The notes below the pieces were generated by a model. It did not search any database. It worked only from the letters and a program-made list of their open reading frames with translations, and had not been told where the DNA came from. A stretch of 51,508 nucleotides of DNA from Deltaproteobacteria bacterium (GTDB taxonomy: Bacteria > Myxococcota_A > Polyangia > HGW-17 > JAJRWW01), in assembly GCA_029938605.1 (NCBI GenBank), contig JAOZUO010000002.1, positions 11,365 to 62,872 on the forward strand. The letters run 5' to 3'. The position numbers and the translations under genes were made by a program. Numbering within the stretch: the stretch's first letter is position 1; the number at the start of each line of letters is the position of its first letter. Positions 7,241 to 15,769 of this stretch are shown in pieces.

Positions 7241-8857
7241 CTAGCCGGGTAGGTCCACGCCGTCTGAGATTCGTAGGGCCTGCAGCATTTCGGCCACCGT
7301 GCCGTAGTTCTTTTCGTAGAAGAAGGGGCAGGGGTCCGGCCGGGCCTCGTCCAGCGCATTGAGCAGCGAGATCTCCCGCTCCATCTGTGTCTTGCGAAGC
7401 ACCTCGAGGATCCGGCGCTTGTCGACGAGCTTCTTCTCTAGCTGGTCCTGCCGGCCCGCGGATTCGGCTCGGTAGGTCCCCAGATTCGTTTCGAGGTCGC
7501 GAATTTGCTGGTGGAGATCGGCCTGGGGTCCTTCGTGGTTCCCTTCCTGAGCGATGAGGCTGTCGAGGGTCATGCTGGTGCCGACGATCTCGTTCTTGAG
7601 ATCGAAGGCCCTCTGATGGATCTCCTCCTCCAGGTCGTCGAGCTCCGCTTCCGCCAGGGCCACGTCCGCCTCGGCGCCCACGGTGCGGTCTTCGGATTCG
7701 GTGAGCTTGGTCAGCTGCTTGGGCAGACCGGGGGTGGCGAGCTCATCGATCACGAGGCGCTCGGCGATGCTGGTGGCCAGCTTCAGGGCCTGGCTCCAGT
7801 ACCAGATGCGGTAGGCCGGATCTCCGGGGTGCATGGACGGCGACTCCAGGACCGGTCCGGACTGGGGGATGGTCGGCGCGAAATCTCCGGGCGTCCAGAC
7901 GGGGGTGGTGGCGCCCCAGCTGGATCCGGCTTTGCTCGTCTCGAGCACCTTGCCCACGTCCGGAGGTACCGCCCGGGGCTGGGGCGCGGTGTCGAGCACC
8001 TGCTCGAGTACCTCGAGCACCTCGTTCACTGCGTCGGGGCGGTCCTCCCTGGCCTTCTCCAGGCACTTGAGGATCACCGCTTCCAGCTCCGCGGGCAACG
8101 GCGGGATGTCGATGGAAAGCAGCGACGACGGCTTGGGAGGCGGTTCGTCCATGTGGGCCTGCAGCAACTGGGGCAGCAGGTCGTAGGTGAAAGGCGGGCG
8201 CCCGGTGAACACCTCGAATGCGAGCACGCCCAGGGCATAAATGTCAGCGCGGTGGTCCACGGACTCGCCGCGGGCTTGCTCGGGGGACATGTAGCGCGGG
8301 GTGCCGAACACCTCTCCGGTCATGGACAGCGGGTTCTCCACGTCCGCCAGGACCTTGGCGAGGCCGAAGTCGAGGATTTTCAGATTGTCCTCATCCCCAC
8401 GGTGCTTGGAGATGCGTACGTTGCTGGGGCTCAGATCCCGGTGCACGATGTTTGCCGCATGGGCGGCCTGCAGGGCCTGGGCGACCTGAATCAGGAGACG
8501 CACACCTCTCCACCGGGGCATGGGCTTGGGGGCCGTCTCGGCCAGGACGCTGGCCAGGGTGGGCCCGTCCACGAACTCCATCACCAGGTAAAAGAGCCCC
8601 TCGTCCGTACGCCCGAAGTCGTAGATCTGTACGGCGTGGGGATGGTCGAGGCGGCTGGCTGCGTGGGCCTCCCGTTTGAAGCGCGCGACGACCTTCTCGT
8701 CTTCGGCAACATGCTCCTGGAGCACCTTCACCGCGTACTGTAAGCCCAGGGTGTCGTGCTCGGCCCGGTACACCTCGCCCATGGCGCCTTCGCCCAGGAG
8801 CTCCTTGATCTCGAAACGTTCCGCCAGCGTTATGCCGGTGAGGGGTCCGTCGTCCAT
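7241..8857 (-). CDS. Soluble Ser/Thr protein kinase with C-terminal coiled coil
   Basis: A 538-residue protein. Kinase domain at about 15-285: glycine loop GEGAMGEVY (22-30), ATP lysine in AVKVL (K44), catalytic loop HRDLSPSN (139-146), DFG at 163-165, and GTPRYMSPEQ in the activation segment. The usual Lys of HRDLKPxN is Ser, as is common in myxobacterial kinases. A Pro-rich linker (about 295-345) leads to a helical and coiled-coil region (about 355-500) and a PDPCP segment shared with the protein at 6507. No transmembrane segment is seen, so unlike PknB it should be cytoplasmic. It lies downstream of, and on the same strand as, the VWA protein gene. Confidence 0.93.
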   Translation of the reverse strand: MDDGPLTGITLAERFEIKELLGEGAMGEVYRAEHDTLGLQYAVKVLQEHVAEDEKVVARFKREAHAASRLDHPHAVQIYDFGRTDEGLFYLVMEFVDGPTLASVLAETAPKPMPRWRGVRLLIQVAQALQAAHAANIVHRDLSPSNVRISKHRGDEDNLKILDFGLAKVLADVENPLSMTGEVFGTPRYMSPEQARGESVDHRADIYALGVLAFEVFTGRPPFTYDLLPQLLQAHMDEPPPKPSSLLSIDIPPLPAELEAVILKCLEKAREDRPDAVNEVLEVLEQVLDTAPQPRAVPPDVGKVLETSKAGSSWGATTPVWTPGDFAPTIPQSGPVLESPSMHPGDPAYRIWYWSQALKLATSIAERLVIDELATPGLPKQLTKLTESEDRTVGAEADVALAEAELDDLEEEIHQRAFDLKNEIVGTSMTLDSLIAQEGNHEGPQADLHQQIRDLETNLGTYRAESAGRQDQLEKKLVDKRRILEVLRKTQMEREISLLNALDEARPDPCPFFYEKNYGTVAEMLQALRISDGVDLPG

Positions 8858-8946
8858 AGGTCATTGTCGTCTTTCCCCTGTGTTGATAGTACGAAATGGG
8901 GCGTCTGGCCAGACGGAAACTCCGAAGGGGGTCTCAGAACACTATG

Positions 8947-8972
8947 TTTCGGGTCGAGGTTTCGGGTCGAGG
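8947..8972. repeat. 13-bp tandem duplication upstream of the kinase gene
   Basis: TTTCGGGTCGAGG occurs twice in tandem (8947-8959, 8960-8972) in the 130-bp gap between the VWA gene stop and the kinase start. The core CGGGTCGAGG also occurs in the terminal arms of the palindromic element at 18473-18640, so this may be a remnant of one. Confidence 0.55.
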
Positions 8973-8987
8973 TTTCTGGACGGGCCC

Positions 8988-11411
8988 TTAGGGCAGGGAG
9001 ACGCGGAAGGTCTGGTGCTGTCGGTAGAAGTTACTATTGAGCCGGACCTTCCAGGCGCCTTCCACCAGGCACCGGACCAGTCCGCTGGCTTTTTTCGGTG
9101 GGATCACGTCCACGACCTCGTCGAGGGTGGTCTCCACCTGTAGCGCCACGGTCCAGCCCCGGTTGGGCTTGTGCAGGGCTACGCACCGCTTCACGTGGGG
9201 TCTCATGAGGGCTTTGAAATTGGGCATGAGGCGGACGCTTTTGCGGTAGCGGCCGACGCCGGATCCACGTCCACCCAGTCCAAACCCCCCGCCGCCCCGG
9301 CGCTCGATGCCCGCCGTGGAGGGCCGGACTCCGGGCTCGATGGCCAGGTAGGAGGTCACCGGGGACACCACCCGCCCGAGCTTGGCCACCCGCATCATCT
9401 CGGCGTTGGTGAGCTTATGGTGTAGGTCATGGGAGAAGACAAAGGCCGCCGTGGCCCGGCTGAAGCGCCGGTCCACGCGCAGGGTCCTGCGATAGGTCGC
9501 CGCCCAGATCTTCCCCACCACGGTTAGTCGCCTCGGTGCGGTCTTGACCTGCGTCATCTCCCGCAGGCCGACGCCCTCGTTGAGCGTTGAGGGCAGGGAG
9601 GACAGCCCGTGGTCCCGGGGGAGCCCCAGCACGCGCACATTGTCGATGCGGATAGGACGCACCAGGCCGAGCACCACGGGCACCAGCGCCTTGTGGTCCG
9701 GTTTGTCCGGTCCCACGATGCTCAGCAGCACACCGCCGTGTTTCGCAGCCAGGGGGGACAGTCGGTGGCGGTCGCGCCGCATCTCGGTCACCTCACTGAT
9801 GTGGGAGCCGTAGGTGGGTATGACGACGTGGGCGATGGTGGATCGCGGTGCCCGGGCCAGGGGTGTCAGCCCGTTCCGGTTCTTCCAACTGGGGCGCAGG
9901 AGGTCGTCGCTGAACATGACGATACGCAGGGTCCCCCGCCGTTCTCTCAGGAGCTTCGCCGCCAGGGCCAGACCCTGATCGAGCGCGCTGCCGTTGCCCC
10001 CACCGAGCTTGCCCGCCTTGCGCGCATTCTTGACCCGCGCTTTGAAGGTGGTCGCCTGGGCGAAGCGCCCCACGAGCCGCTTGGCGAAGCGTCGGTACAG
10101 CACCACCTCGAAGTGGGCCTTGGGCACGTGGCTCAGGTAGGCCCGGGCCAGGGCCAGCTGCTGGTCGATGCCCTTTGGCTTCATGGAGTGGGAGGCGTCC
10201 ACCACGAACACCACCGAGAGGTTCTTGGGCAGTGGTCTCAGCTGGGGCGCCATGTCCAGCTCCATGCGGAAAAACTGCTTCTTCCGCGAGGCCACCACCC
10301 GTCCCAGCCGCCCTGCCAGCGTGGCGATTTTCGCTGGGGAAATGCGAATGGTCGCCTGGCTCGGATCTCCGTTGGAGGTCGGGGCGTCCGGCAGGACCAG
10401 GGGGAGTCCCCCGGCCCGATAGCGGAACGTCCGTCCGCCAATTTTTCCCGCCAGGTCCCAGGCCACGAGCTGGCCCACGTCCAAGCGTGCGTGGTCGGAC
10501 ACCACCAGACGCCAGGTCCCCGCCACCGGGGTTTTCTCTCCCAGCTTCACCTCGTAGGTCTTCCGCACGTTGTTACTGCTTCCGCCGGTCTTGTTGTGCA
10601 GCAGGCGGGATTTTCCTCCCGGGGTCACCAGGTGTACCTGGAGGTCTCCTTGGTAGGTGTGGCGGATGTCCACGGTCACCTTCACGTTTCTGACAAAACC
10701 CCGGCGGTGAACCTGCAGCTTGCTCACGGTGTACGACACGCTCCTACTTCGCCTGAGGGAACCCGGCAGGGGTTTCACCACGGCTTGTCGCAGGGCGATG
10801 GACTGGGCGCTCGCAGCCAGTCGGCCGTTCACGGTGATCTTCGCCCGCTTCGACGCCGGGTGGATGCGTAGGATCGGAACCGCCAGGTTCTTGGCGCCGT
10901 TGTGTCGGGGATACGACAGGGTGTAGCGCCCTTCCGAATAGCGTGTGGGAACCGTCAGGGTGTACTCCACCGTGGACTTGCCACCGGGCGCCACCGGGAA
11001 GACCTGCAGGTGCACTTCGTTGGCCCAAATCCAGTACAGCAGCGCCGGATCCCGGGGCGTGTGAGGTCCGAACCCCGTCAGCTTTTTGTACAGCGCCGCC
11101 GCCTTTCCGGCCTCCATGAGCTCGCCCTTGTACCAGCGCTTTTTCCCCTGGCCCCGGATGCGCAGCCCCGTGGCCGCCGCTCCGTAGGGCAGGTGGATGC
11201 GCAACGACGCCTCCTCGTGGCGCTTGCCGGCGTTGGCAAAGGTGCGCCGGATCGTAAAGACGGCCACTCCCTTTTTCAGCCGCACGTCCACCCTGTGGGC
11301 TACCTCCTTGAGGGGCTGGCGCAGGGTCGCGGTCAAGGTGTCAGCCGCCGCCGGTGGCGCCCCGAGGGCCAGCAGCAGCAACGCAATGGGCATGGTCTGG
11401 ATGGTTCGCAT
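8988..11411 (-). CDS. Secreted VIT, P-domain and VWA protein
   Basis: An 807-residue protein with a signal peptide (residues 1-23, cleaved near AAAD). Residues about 25-160 form a VIT-type domain (TIRRTFANAG, RIHLPYGA, AALYKKLTG). About 230-322 is a proprotein-convertase P-type domain (DIRHTYQGDLQVHL, GTWRLVVSD, AWDL). About 398-590 is a VWA domain with the MIDAS DASHS at 405-409. After a Gly-rich stretch (GGGGFGLGGRGSG) the last 90 residues carry two cysteines and resemble the AgmX/PglI C-terminal module. A VIT plus VWA pair is common in inter-alpha-trypsin-like proteins; a P domain between them is unusual. Likely an extracytoplasmic metal-dependent adhesion or protein-binding factor. Confidence 0.85.
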   Translation of the reverse strand: MRTIQTMPIALLLLALGAPPAAADTLTATLRQPLKEVAHRVDVRLKKGVAVFTIRRTFANAGKRHEEASLRIHLPYGAAATGLRIRGQGKKRWYKGELMEAGKAAALYKKLTGFGPHTPRDPALLYWIWANEVHLQVFPVAPGGKSTVEYTLTVPTRYSEGRYTLSYPRHNGAKNLAVPILRIHPASKRAKITVNGRLAASAQSIALRQAVVKPLPGSLRRSRSVSYTVSKLQVHRRGFVRNVKVTVDIRHTYQGDLQVHLVTPGGKSRLLHNKTGGSSNNVRKTYEVKLGEKTPVAGTWRLVVSDHARLDVGQLVAWDLAGKIGGRTFRYRAGGLPLVLPDAPTSNGDPSQATIRISPAKIATLAGRLGRVVASRKKQFFRMELDMAPQLRPLPKNLSVVFVVDASHSMKPKGIDQQLALARAYLSHVPKAHFEVVLYRRFAKRLVGRFAQATTFKARVKNARKAGKLGGGNGSALDQGLALAAKLLRERRGTLRIVMFSDDLLRPSWKNRNGLTPLARAPRSTIAHVVIPTYGSHISEVTEMRRDRHRLSPLAAKHGGVLLSIVGPDKPDHKALVPVVLGLVRPIRIDNVRVLGLPRDHGLSSLPSTLNEGVGLREMTQVKTAPRRLTVVGKIWAATYRRTLRVDRRFSRATAAFVFSHDLHHKLTNAEMMRVAKLGRVVSPVTSYLAIEPGVRPSTAGIERRGGGGFGLGGRGSGVGRYRKSVRLMPNFKALMRPHVKRCVALHKPNRGWTVALQVETTLDEVVDVIPPKKASGLVRCLVEGAWKVRLNSNFYRQHQTFRVSLP

Positions 11412-11480
11412 GGGAAGTAGGAGTCTCCCATGGCCGCCAAAGTTCCCGCGGAGCTCAAAAAATATCAGTGCCCCTTATCT

Positions 11481-11756
11481 CTACCAGTCGTCGGGATCTG
11501 TGTTCTTGGGGCGGGGGCGGGGATGGGCGCGCATGGAGTTGAGTCCGGCGTCCCGGGTGGCGGGATCGGTGACGGTGCCGAACGTCTGGCCTATGCGGTC
11601 GGCGCAGCCCTTGCGGAACATGATCCAGCCGAACAAAAACAGGATCGCCAGCCCTACGAAGAGGTATTGCTGTCCTCGGCCCCCGCGGGCACGGCCCGCT
11701 CGCCCGAAGACCCGGCGCTCGCTGCGGCGCGGATCCTGGGACTCAGGCTCAGCCAT
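11481..11756 (-). CDS. Small single-pass membrane protein
   Basis: A 91-residue protein with a basic N-terminus (RRSERRVFGRAGRARGGRG), one hydrophobic helix (QYLFVGLAILFLFGWIMF, about residues 30-47) and a polar C-terminus containing one cysteine. The orientation predicted by the positive-inside rule is N-in. Its start overlaps the recJ stop by 8 nt, so it is translationally coupled as the last gene of the sec operon. The family is not recognised. The 70 bp between its stop and the VWA gene start show nothing clear. Confidence 0.75.
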   Translation of the reverse strand: MAEPESQDPRRSERRVFGRAGRARGGRGQQYLFVGLAILFLFGWIMFRKGCADRIGQTFGTVTDPATRDAGLNSMRAHPRPRPKNTDPDDW

Positions 11757-13521
11757 CGTCCTGCGAGGGGCCGAGGTCCAGGAGACGGAGCTGAATGGAC
11801 GTTTTGCCGCGGTAGGTGTTGTGCTCCGGAACGAAGACCACCCGCAGGCGGGATTGCGGGTCGGGGATCCGGTGACCCATGCCGAACCCGATGACCTCGT
11901 GTACGGTGTCGCCCTCGGGGTCCGCGATCTTCAGGCGTAGGTGACCGTTGCCCACCAGCCGCGACTCCACCACCACGACGGGGTCAGCCAAGAGCATGGG
12001 CTCGGGGTTGCCTTCGCCGCAGGGCTGGATGGATTCGAGCTCGTCGACCAGCGCTTCGTCCACCCTGGCCAGGGTGGTGCAAGAGTCCACCCCGACGGTG
12101 TCGCCCACCCCCCCGAGGCGGGCGATTTGGGCAGTAATCGCAGCGTCCAGGGCTTCGGTCAATGCGGGCAGATTGGACTGCTTTACGGTGAGGCCGGCGG
12201 CGGCGGCGTGGCCTCCAAATGTGACCAGGTGCTGCCGGGTAGCGCTCAGGGCTTCGTAGATGTTGATGCCCCCGAAGGTCCGCACCGAGCCTCTGCCTTC
12301 GCCGTCGGACATGGAGATGACCACCGCGGGCCGGCCGAACTGTTCGGCGAGCTTGGAGGCCACGATGCCCACCACGCCCGGATGCCAGTCCTCGCTGGCC
12401 AGCACGTGGACCGCCTCTCCCACGCCGCCCTTCTCCACCATCTCCAGCGCGGAGGTGTAGACGTCCTCCTGGAGTCGCTGGCGTTGTCGGTTGCGACCGT
12501 CCAGCGCGAGGGCACATCGCCAAGCCTCGTTGGTCTCCCGCTCCGTCAACAGTTGTAGGGCCGGCTTCGCGTTACCCAGGCGCCCCGCGGCGTTGAGCCG
12601 GGGCGCCAATCGGAAGGCGATGTCCTTGACCGAAATGGCGGGTGGTCCGGCCTGGAGCCCTGCCAGCCGGGCCAGGAAGCGGAGCCCCGGACGCTTCAGC
12701 GCGTTGATGCGGTCCAGGCCGGCGCGTACCATGATCCGGTTCAAACCCGCCAGCGGTACCACGTCCGCGATGGTCCCCACGGCCACCAGGTCCAGCAGGT
12801 CAGTTACGTTGGGAGCGGGGCGCTTTTCGTTGAAGAAATCCCGACTTATCAGCTCCGTGCGTAGGGCCGCGGCCACATAAAAGGTTACGCCCACCGAGGC
12901 CATGTCGTGGAAGGGGAAGGGACAGCCGGGACGGCCCGGATTGACCAGGGCGTAGGCTGGCGGCGCGTTCTCGGGCATCTGGTGGTGATCCAACACCACC
13001 ACATCGATGTTGGCTTCCACCGCGGCTCGGAGGGCGGCGTGGTCCCCTGAGCCCACATCGCAGGCCACTACCAGGGTGCAGCCGGCCTCCTCGAAGGCCT
13101 TGATGTCCCTTGGCGTGAGACCATACCCGTGGTCACGGCTGGCCAGGCGCACCTCGGGGGTCTGGCCGAGATCCCCGAGGATCTCCGCGATCACCGCCGC
13201 GGCCGTGATTCCGTCGACGTCGTAGTCCCCGAACACGCCGCAGCGTTCGTTCCGGCACACCGCGTCGGCCAGGCGCGTCACGGCGCGTGGAAAGTCGGCC
13301 ATCTCCGAAGGGTCGAGCAGGCTCCCCAGGTGGGGTTTCAGGTAGGAGTGGGCCGAGTCCAGGTCCCTGACGCCGCGGCGGACGAGCACCCGGGCAGTGG
13401 TTCTCCGCAACCCCAGCTCCTTCGCCAGGGTCTCGCTCTGGAGCTCCAACTCCTCATCTTCGTCGAATACGTAGCGACGGGTAGGAGGCACCGGGGCTTT
13501 GACGGCGCCGCCCGTGGCCAT
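11749..13521 (-). CDS. recJ: Single-stranded-DNA-specific exonuclease RecJ
   Basis: A 590-residue protein, normal length. It is a 5'-3' ssDNA exonuclease in RecF-pathway recombination and mismatch or base-excision repair. DHH motifs: FGDYDVDGITA at 97-107, CDVGSGDHAA near 154, and VVLDHHQMPE at 175-184. The DHHA1 region includes APRLNAAGRLG near 305 and the TFGGHAAAAGLT motif near 430, followed by an OB-like domain. Its start lies 3 nt after the secF stop, and it overlaps the following small membrane gene. secDF-recJ linkage is a known arrangement. Confidence 0.96.
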   Translation of the reverse strand: MATGGAVKAPVPPTRRYVFDEDEELELQSETLAKELGLRRTTARVLVRRGVRDLDSAHSYLKPHLGSLLDPSEMADFPRAVTRLADAVCRNERCGVFGDYDVDGITAAAVIAEILGDLGQTPEVRLASRDHGYGLTPRDIKAFEEAGCTLVVACDVGSGDHAALRAAVEANIDVVVLDHHQMPENAPPAYALVNPGRPGCPFPFHDMASVGVTFYVAAALRTELISRDFFNEKRPAPNVTDLLDLVAVGTIADVVPLAGLNRIMVRAGLDRINALKRPGLRFLARLAGLQAGPPAISVKDIAFRLAPRLNAAGRLGNAKPALQLLTERETNEAWRCALALDGRNRQRQRLQEDVYTSALEMVEKGGVGEAVHVLASEDWHPGVVGIVASKLAEQFGRPAVVISMSDGEGRGSVRTFGGINIYEALSATRQHLVTFGGHAAAAGLTVKQSNLPALTEALDAAITAQIARLGGVGDTVGVDSCTTLARVDEALVDELESIQPCGEGNPEPMLLADPVVVVESRLVGNGHLRLKIADPEGDTVHEVIGFGMGHRIPDPQSRLRVVFVPEHNTYRGKTSIQLRLLDLGPSQDDG

Positions 13522-13524
13522 GAT

Positions 13525-15747
13525 CTAGCTCTTGGCCTTTGCGTCTCGCAAGCGACCGCCACCGCTCTTCTTCTCGCGCTTGACGTACTTGGCGCGGGTG
13601 CGCTTGGCGCCGCTACCGCCGCCGCCGCCACCACCGCCGCCGCCGCCCGGATCCCGCGTGGGGCTGGCGGCAGAAGCCCGCTTGGCGAACCAGGAGTCCA
13701 GGAAGAGCACCACCGGGCTGGCGATATAGATGGAGGAGTAGGTTCCCACCAGGATTCCGATGGTCAGCGCCAGCGCGAACACCCACAGGTCACCCGTCGC
13801 CAGGAACAGGATGGCCGCGATGGCCGCCAGGGTCGTGACGGACGTCAAGATCGTACGACTCAGGGTCTCGTTCAGGGAGGTGTTGACCACCTTCTCCAGC
13901 TTGACGTCCCTCAGGCGCGAGAGGTTCTCGCGGATCCGGTCGAACACCACGATGGTATCGTTCAAGGAGTACCCGACAATGGTGAGCAGGGCCGCAATGG
14001 TGGAGAGGTTGAACTCCAGCCAGAAGATTGCCCAGATGCCGACGGTGATCATGACGTCGTGGATCAGGGCCACCACGGCGCCCGGCGCGAACTTCAGGTC
14101 GAAGCGCAACGCAATGTACAGCAGGACAAAGAACAGGGTGTACACCACCGACAGGATGCCGCGGATGCGCAGCTTGTTACCCACCTTGGAGCCCACCCGG
14201 ACCACGGATTGAATGGACTTCACTGCGCCGTGAGGAGGAATCTCCACGGCGGTGATGCCCACCGCGCCGATGGTGGCCAGCTTGCGCTCGACGGACATGC
14301 CGGAGGCCTTGCCTTTGACGTCGAGCACCACCAGCCACTTGTTCTCCTGGGCTTCACCCACCCGCGCGAGGGTGTCGCGGTGCTTGGCGATGGGCAGGTT
14401 TACCTTCTTGTCCGTCAGGGCTGTTTTTAGCTCTTCGGGGGTGGTGGCGCGGCCCATCTTAAAGAACACCCGCAGGATCAGCGCGTCGTCAGCCGTGTAG
14501 CCCGCCGCCTTGATGGAGGTCTGGTAGCGCTTCTCCGACAGGCGCACCGAGAGCTTCTCCATCTTGCCGCCGAACTTGGCGAAGGCCGCCTTGATGGTTG
14601 CCACGGGGGTGAACTTCCCAAAGGCCAGGTCCGCGTACCAGCGCTTGTTGGCGGCGATACCCACCCGTTGGACCGCGGCGCCCTGCTTGAGCTTCATGCC
14701 GGCGCCGATGAGCTCTTTTCGCACGTCCGTGGGCTTGCGCATCTCCTTATGTGTAAAGGTGATTCGCAGCGCATAGGGTTGGCCTTTGCCGTAGCGCGCC
14801 CGGCGCAAGGCCGTCTGAATGGCGTCATCCTGCGGCGGGATGTTCAGGGCGAACTGCAGGTTTTGCAGCACACCGGTAGACTTGACGAACCGCGCCAGCT
14901 CTTTGTTGAGCTGGCGTGTCAGCTTGTCGGACAGACCCACCAGCTGCACCACCCACTTGATCTTGTGCTTCTCCTGGCGACCGCGGCGGGCCACGGAGCC
15001 GGCCGTGGGAGCGATGTCCAGCTTGGCCTCGGCGAAGGCGTCGCGGATATCGGTCTCGCTGACGTCTTCGTTGAAGACGAGCCGGACCTTATCACCGGAC
15101 TTGGAGGGCTTGAAGCTGCGCAGGGTCTGGATGGTCTCCGCTCTCACCTTGGCCTTGTGCTGGGTCTTGAGGGCCGCCACCACCTGGGCTCGCTTTTTGG
15201 AGTCCAGGGCAGTGCGCGTGAGCAGGCGAATGACCGGATCCTTGGTGGGGATGAAGGGCAGCACGTCACGCACGTGCTTGCAGCCTGCTTTTTGTACCGT
15301 GGCGATGAGGTCCGCCGCCTTGGCCGCGCCCTTGGTGGGCAGCTGCACCCGGATGGAGGTGCGCGCAAAGCGCTTTTTGAGCACGGCGCTCAGACCCTTG
15401 CCACTCTTGGAGGAGCCCCCGATGATCTTCGGATTCTCCATCCGGATGACGTAGGCGTTGCCCTCGGTTCCGGCCTTGATGACCTCGAGACGCTTGTAGT
15501 TCAAGCGGCTCATGGCTTTGCGCACCGCGGCGGTGTCCAGCCCCGGCTTGTTTTGGAACGCGATCTGCACCTGCGTGCCGCCCCGGAAGTCGATGCCGTA
15601 GTTCAGGGCCGATCCGCGTGTGAACACGTTGACGACCAGCAGGATCGCCGCTCCGCCCACCAGTGCGACGGAGAGCCAGCCGAACTTACGGCGGGATGCC
15701 ATGAACCCGATGTTGGTGCCGGGCTTGATGATCTGAAACTGTTTCAT
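13525..15747 (-). CDS. secF: SecF with a greatly enlarged periplasmic domain
   Basis: A 740-residue protein; typical SecF is about 300-320. TM1 (about 24-44) is followed by YGIDFRGGTQVQI, the SecF signature. The first periplasmic domain then runs to about residue 530 instead of about 130. It contains several beta-alpha-beta units of similar pattern (around 70-115, 225-300, 315-390, 400-480 and 470-530), which look like repeated P1-type modules. TM2-TM6 follow from about 532, including GYSLNDTIVVFDRIRE and the NETLSRTI segment. The C-terminal tail has 11 glycines (DNA 13610-13648, CCG repeats) and a Lys/Arg-rich end. With SecD it uses proton motive force to complete preprotein release. The insertion may bind substrates or a lineage-specific partner. 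Confidence 0.93.
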   Translation of the reverse strand: MKQFQIIKPGTNIGFMASRRKFGWLSVALVGGAAILLVVNVFTRGSALNYGIDFRGGTQVQIAFQNKPGLDTAAVRKAMSRLNYKRLEVIKAGTEGNAYVIRMENPKIIGGSSKSGKGLSAVLKKRFARTSIRVQLPTKGAAKAADLIATVQKAGCKHVRDVLPFIPTKDPVIRLLTRTALDSKKRAQVVAALKTQHKAKVRAETIQTLRSFKPSKSGDKVRLVFNEDVSETDIRDAFAEAKLDIAPTAGSVARRGRQEKHKIKWVVQLVGLSDKLTRQLNKELARFVKSTGVLQNLQFALNIPPQDDAIQTALRRARYGKGQPYALRITFTHKEMRKPTDVRKELIGAGMKLKQGAAVQRVGIAANKRWYADLAFGKFTPVATIKAAFAKFGGKMEKLSVRLSEKRYQTSIKAAGYTADDALILRVFFKMGRATTPEELKTALTDKKVNLPIAKHRDTLARVGEAQENKWLVVLDVKGKASGMSVERKLATIGAVGITAVEIPPHGAVKSIQSVVRVGSKVGNKLRIRGILSVVYTLFFVLLYIALRFDLKFAPGAVVALIHDVMITVGIWAIFWLEFNLSTIAALLTIVGYSLNDTIVVFDRIRENLSRLRDVKLEKVVNTSLNETLSRTILTSVTTLAAIAAILFLATGDLWVFALALTIGILVGTYSSIYIASPVVLFLDSWFAKRASAASPTRDPGGGGGGGGGGGSGAKRTRAKYVKREKKSGGGRLRDAKAKS

Positions 15748-15769
15748 CGTCCGCTCGCCTTTACGTCTC

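Noticed and set aside
13610..13648. CCG trinucleotide run as an independent repeat element
   Set aside because: It encodes the poly-glycine tail of SecF in frame and is best treated as a coding low-complexity tract.
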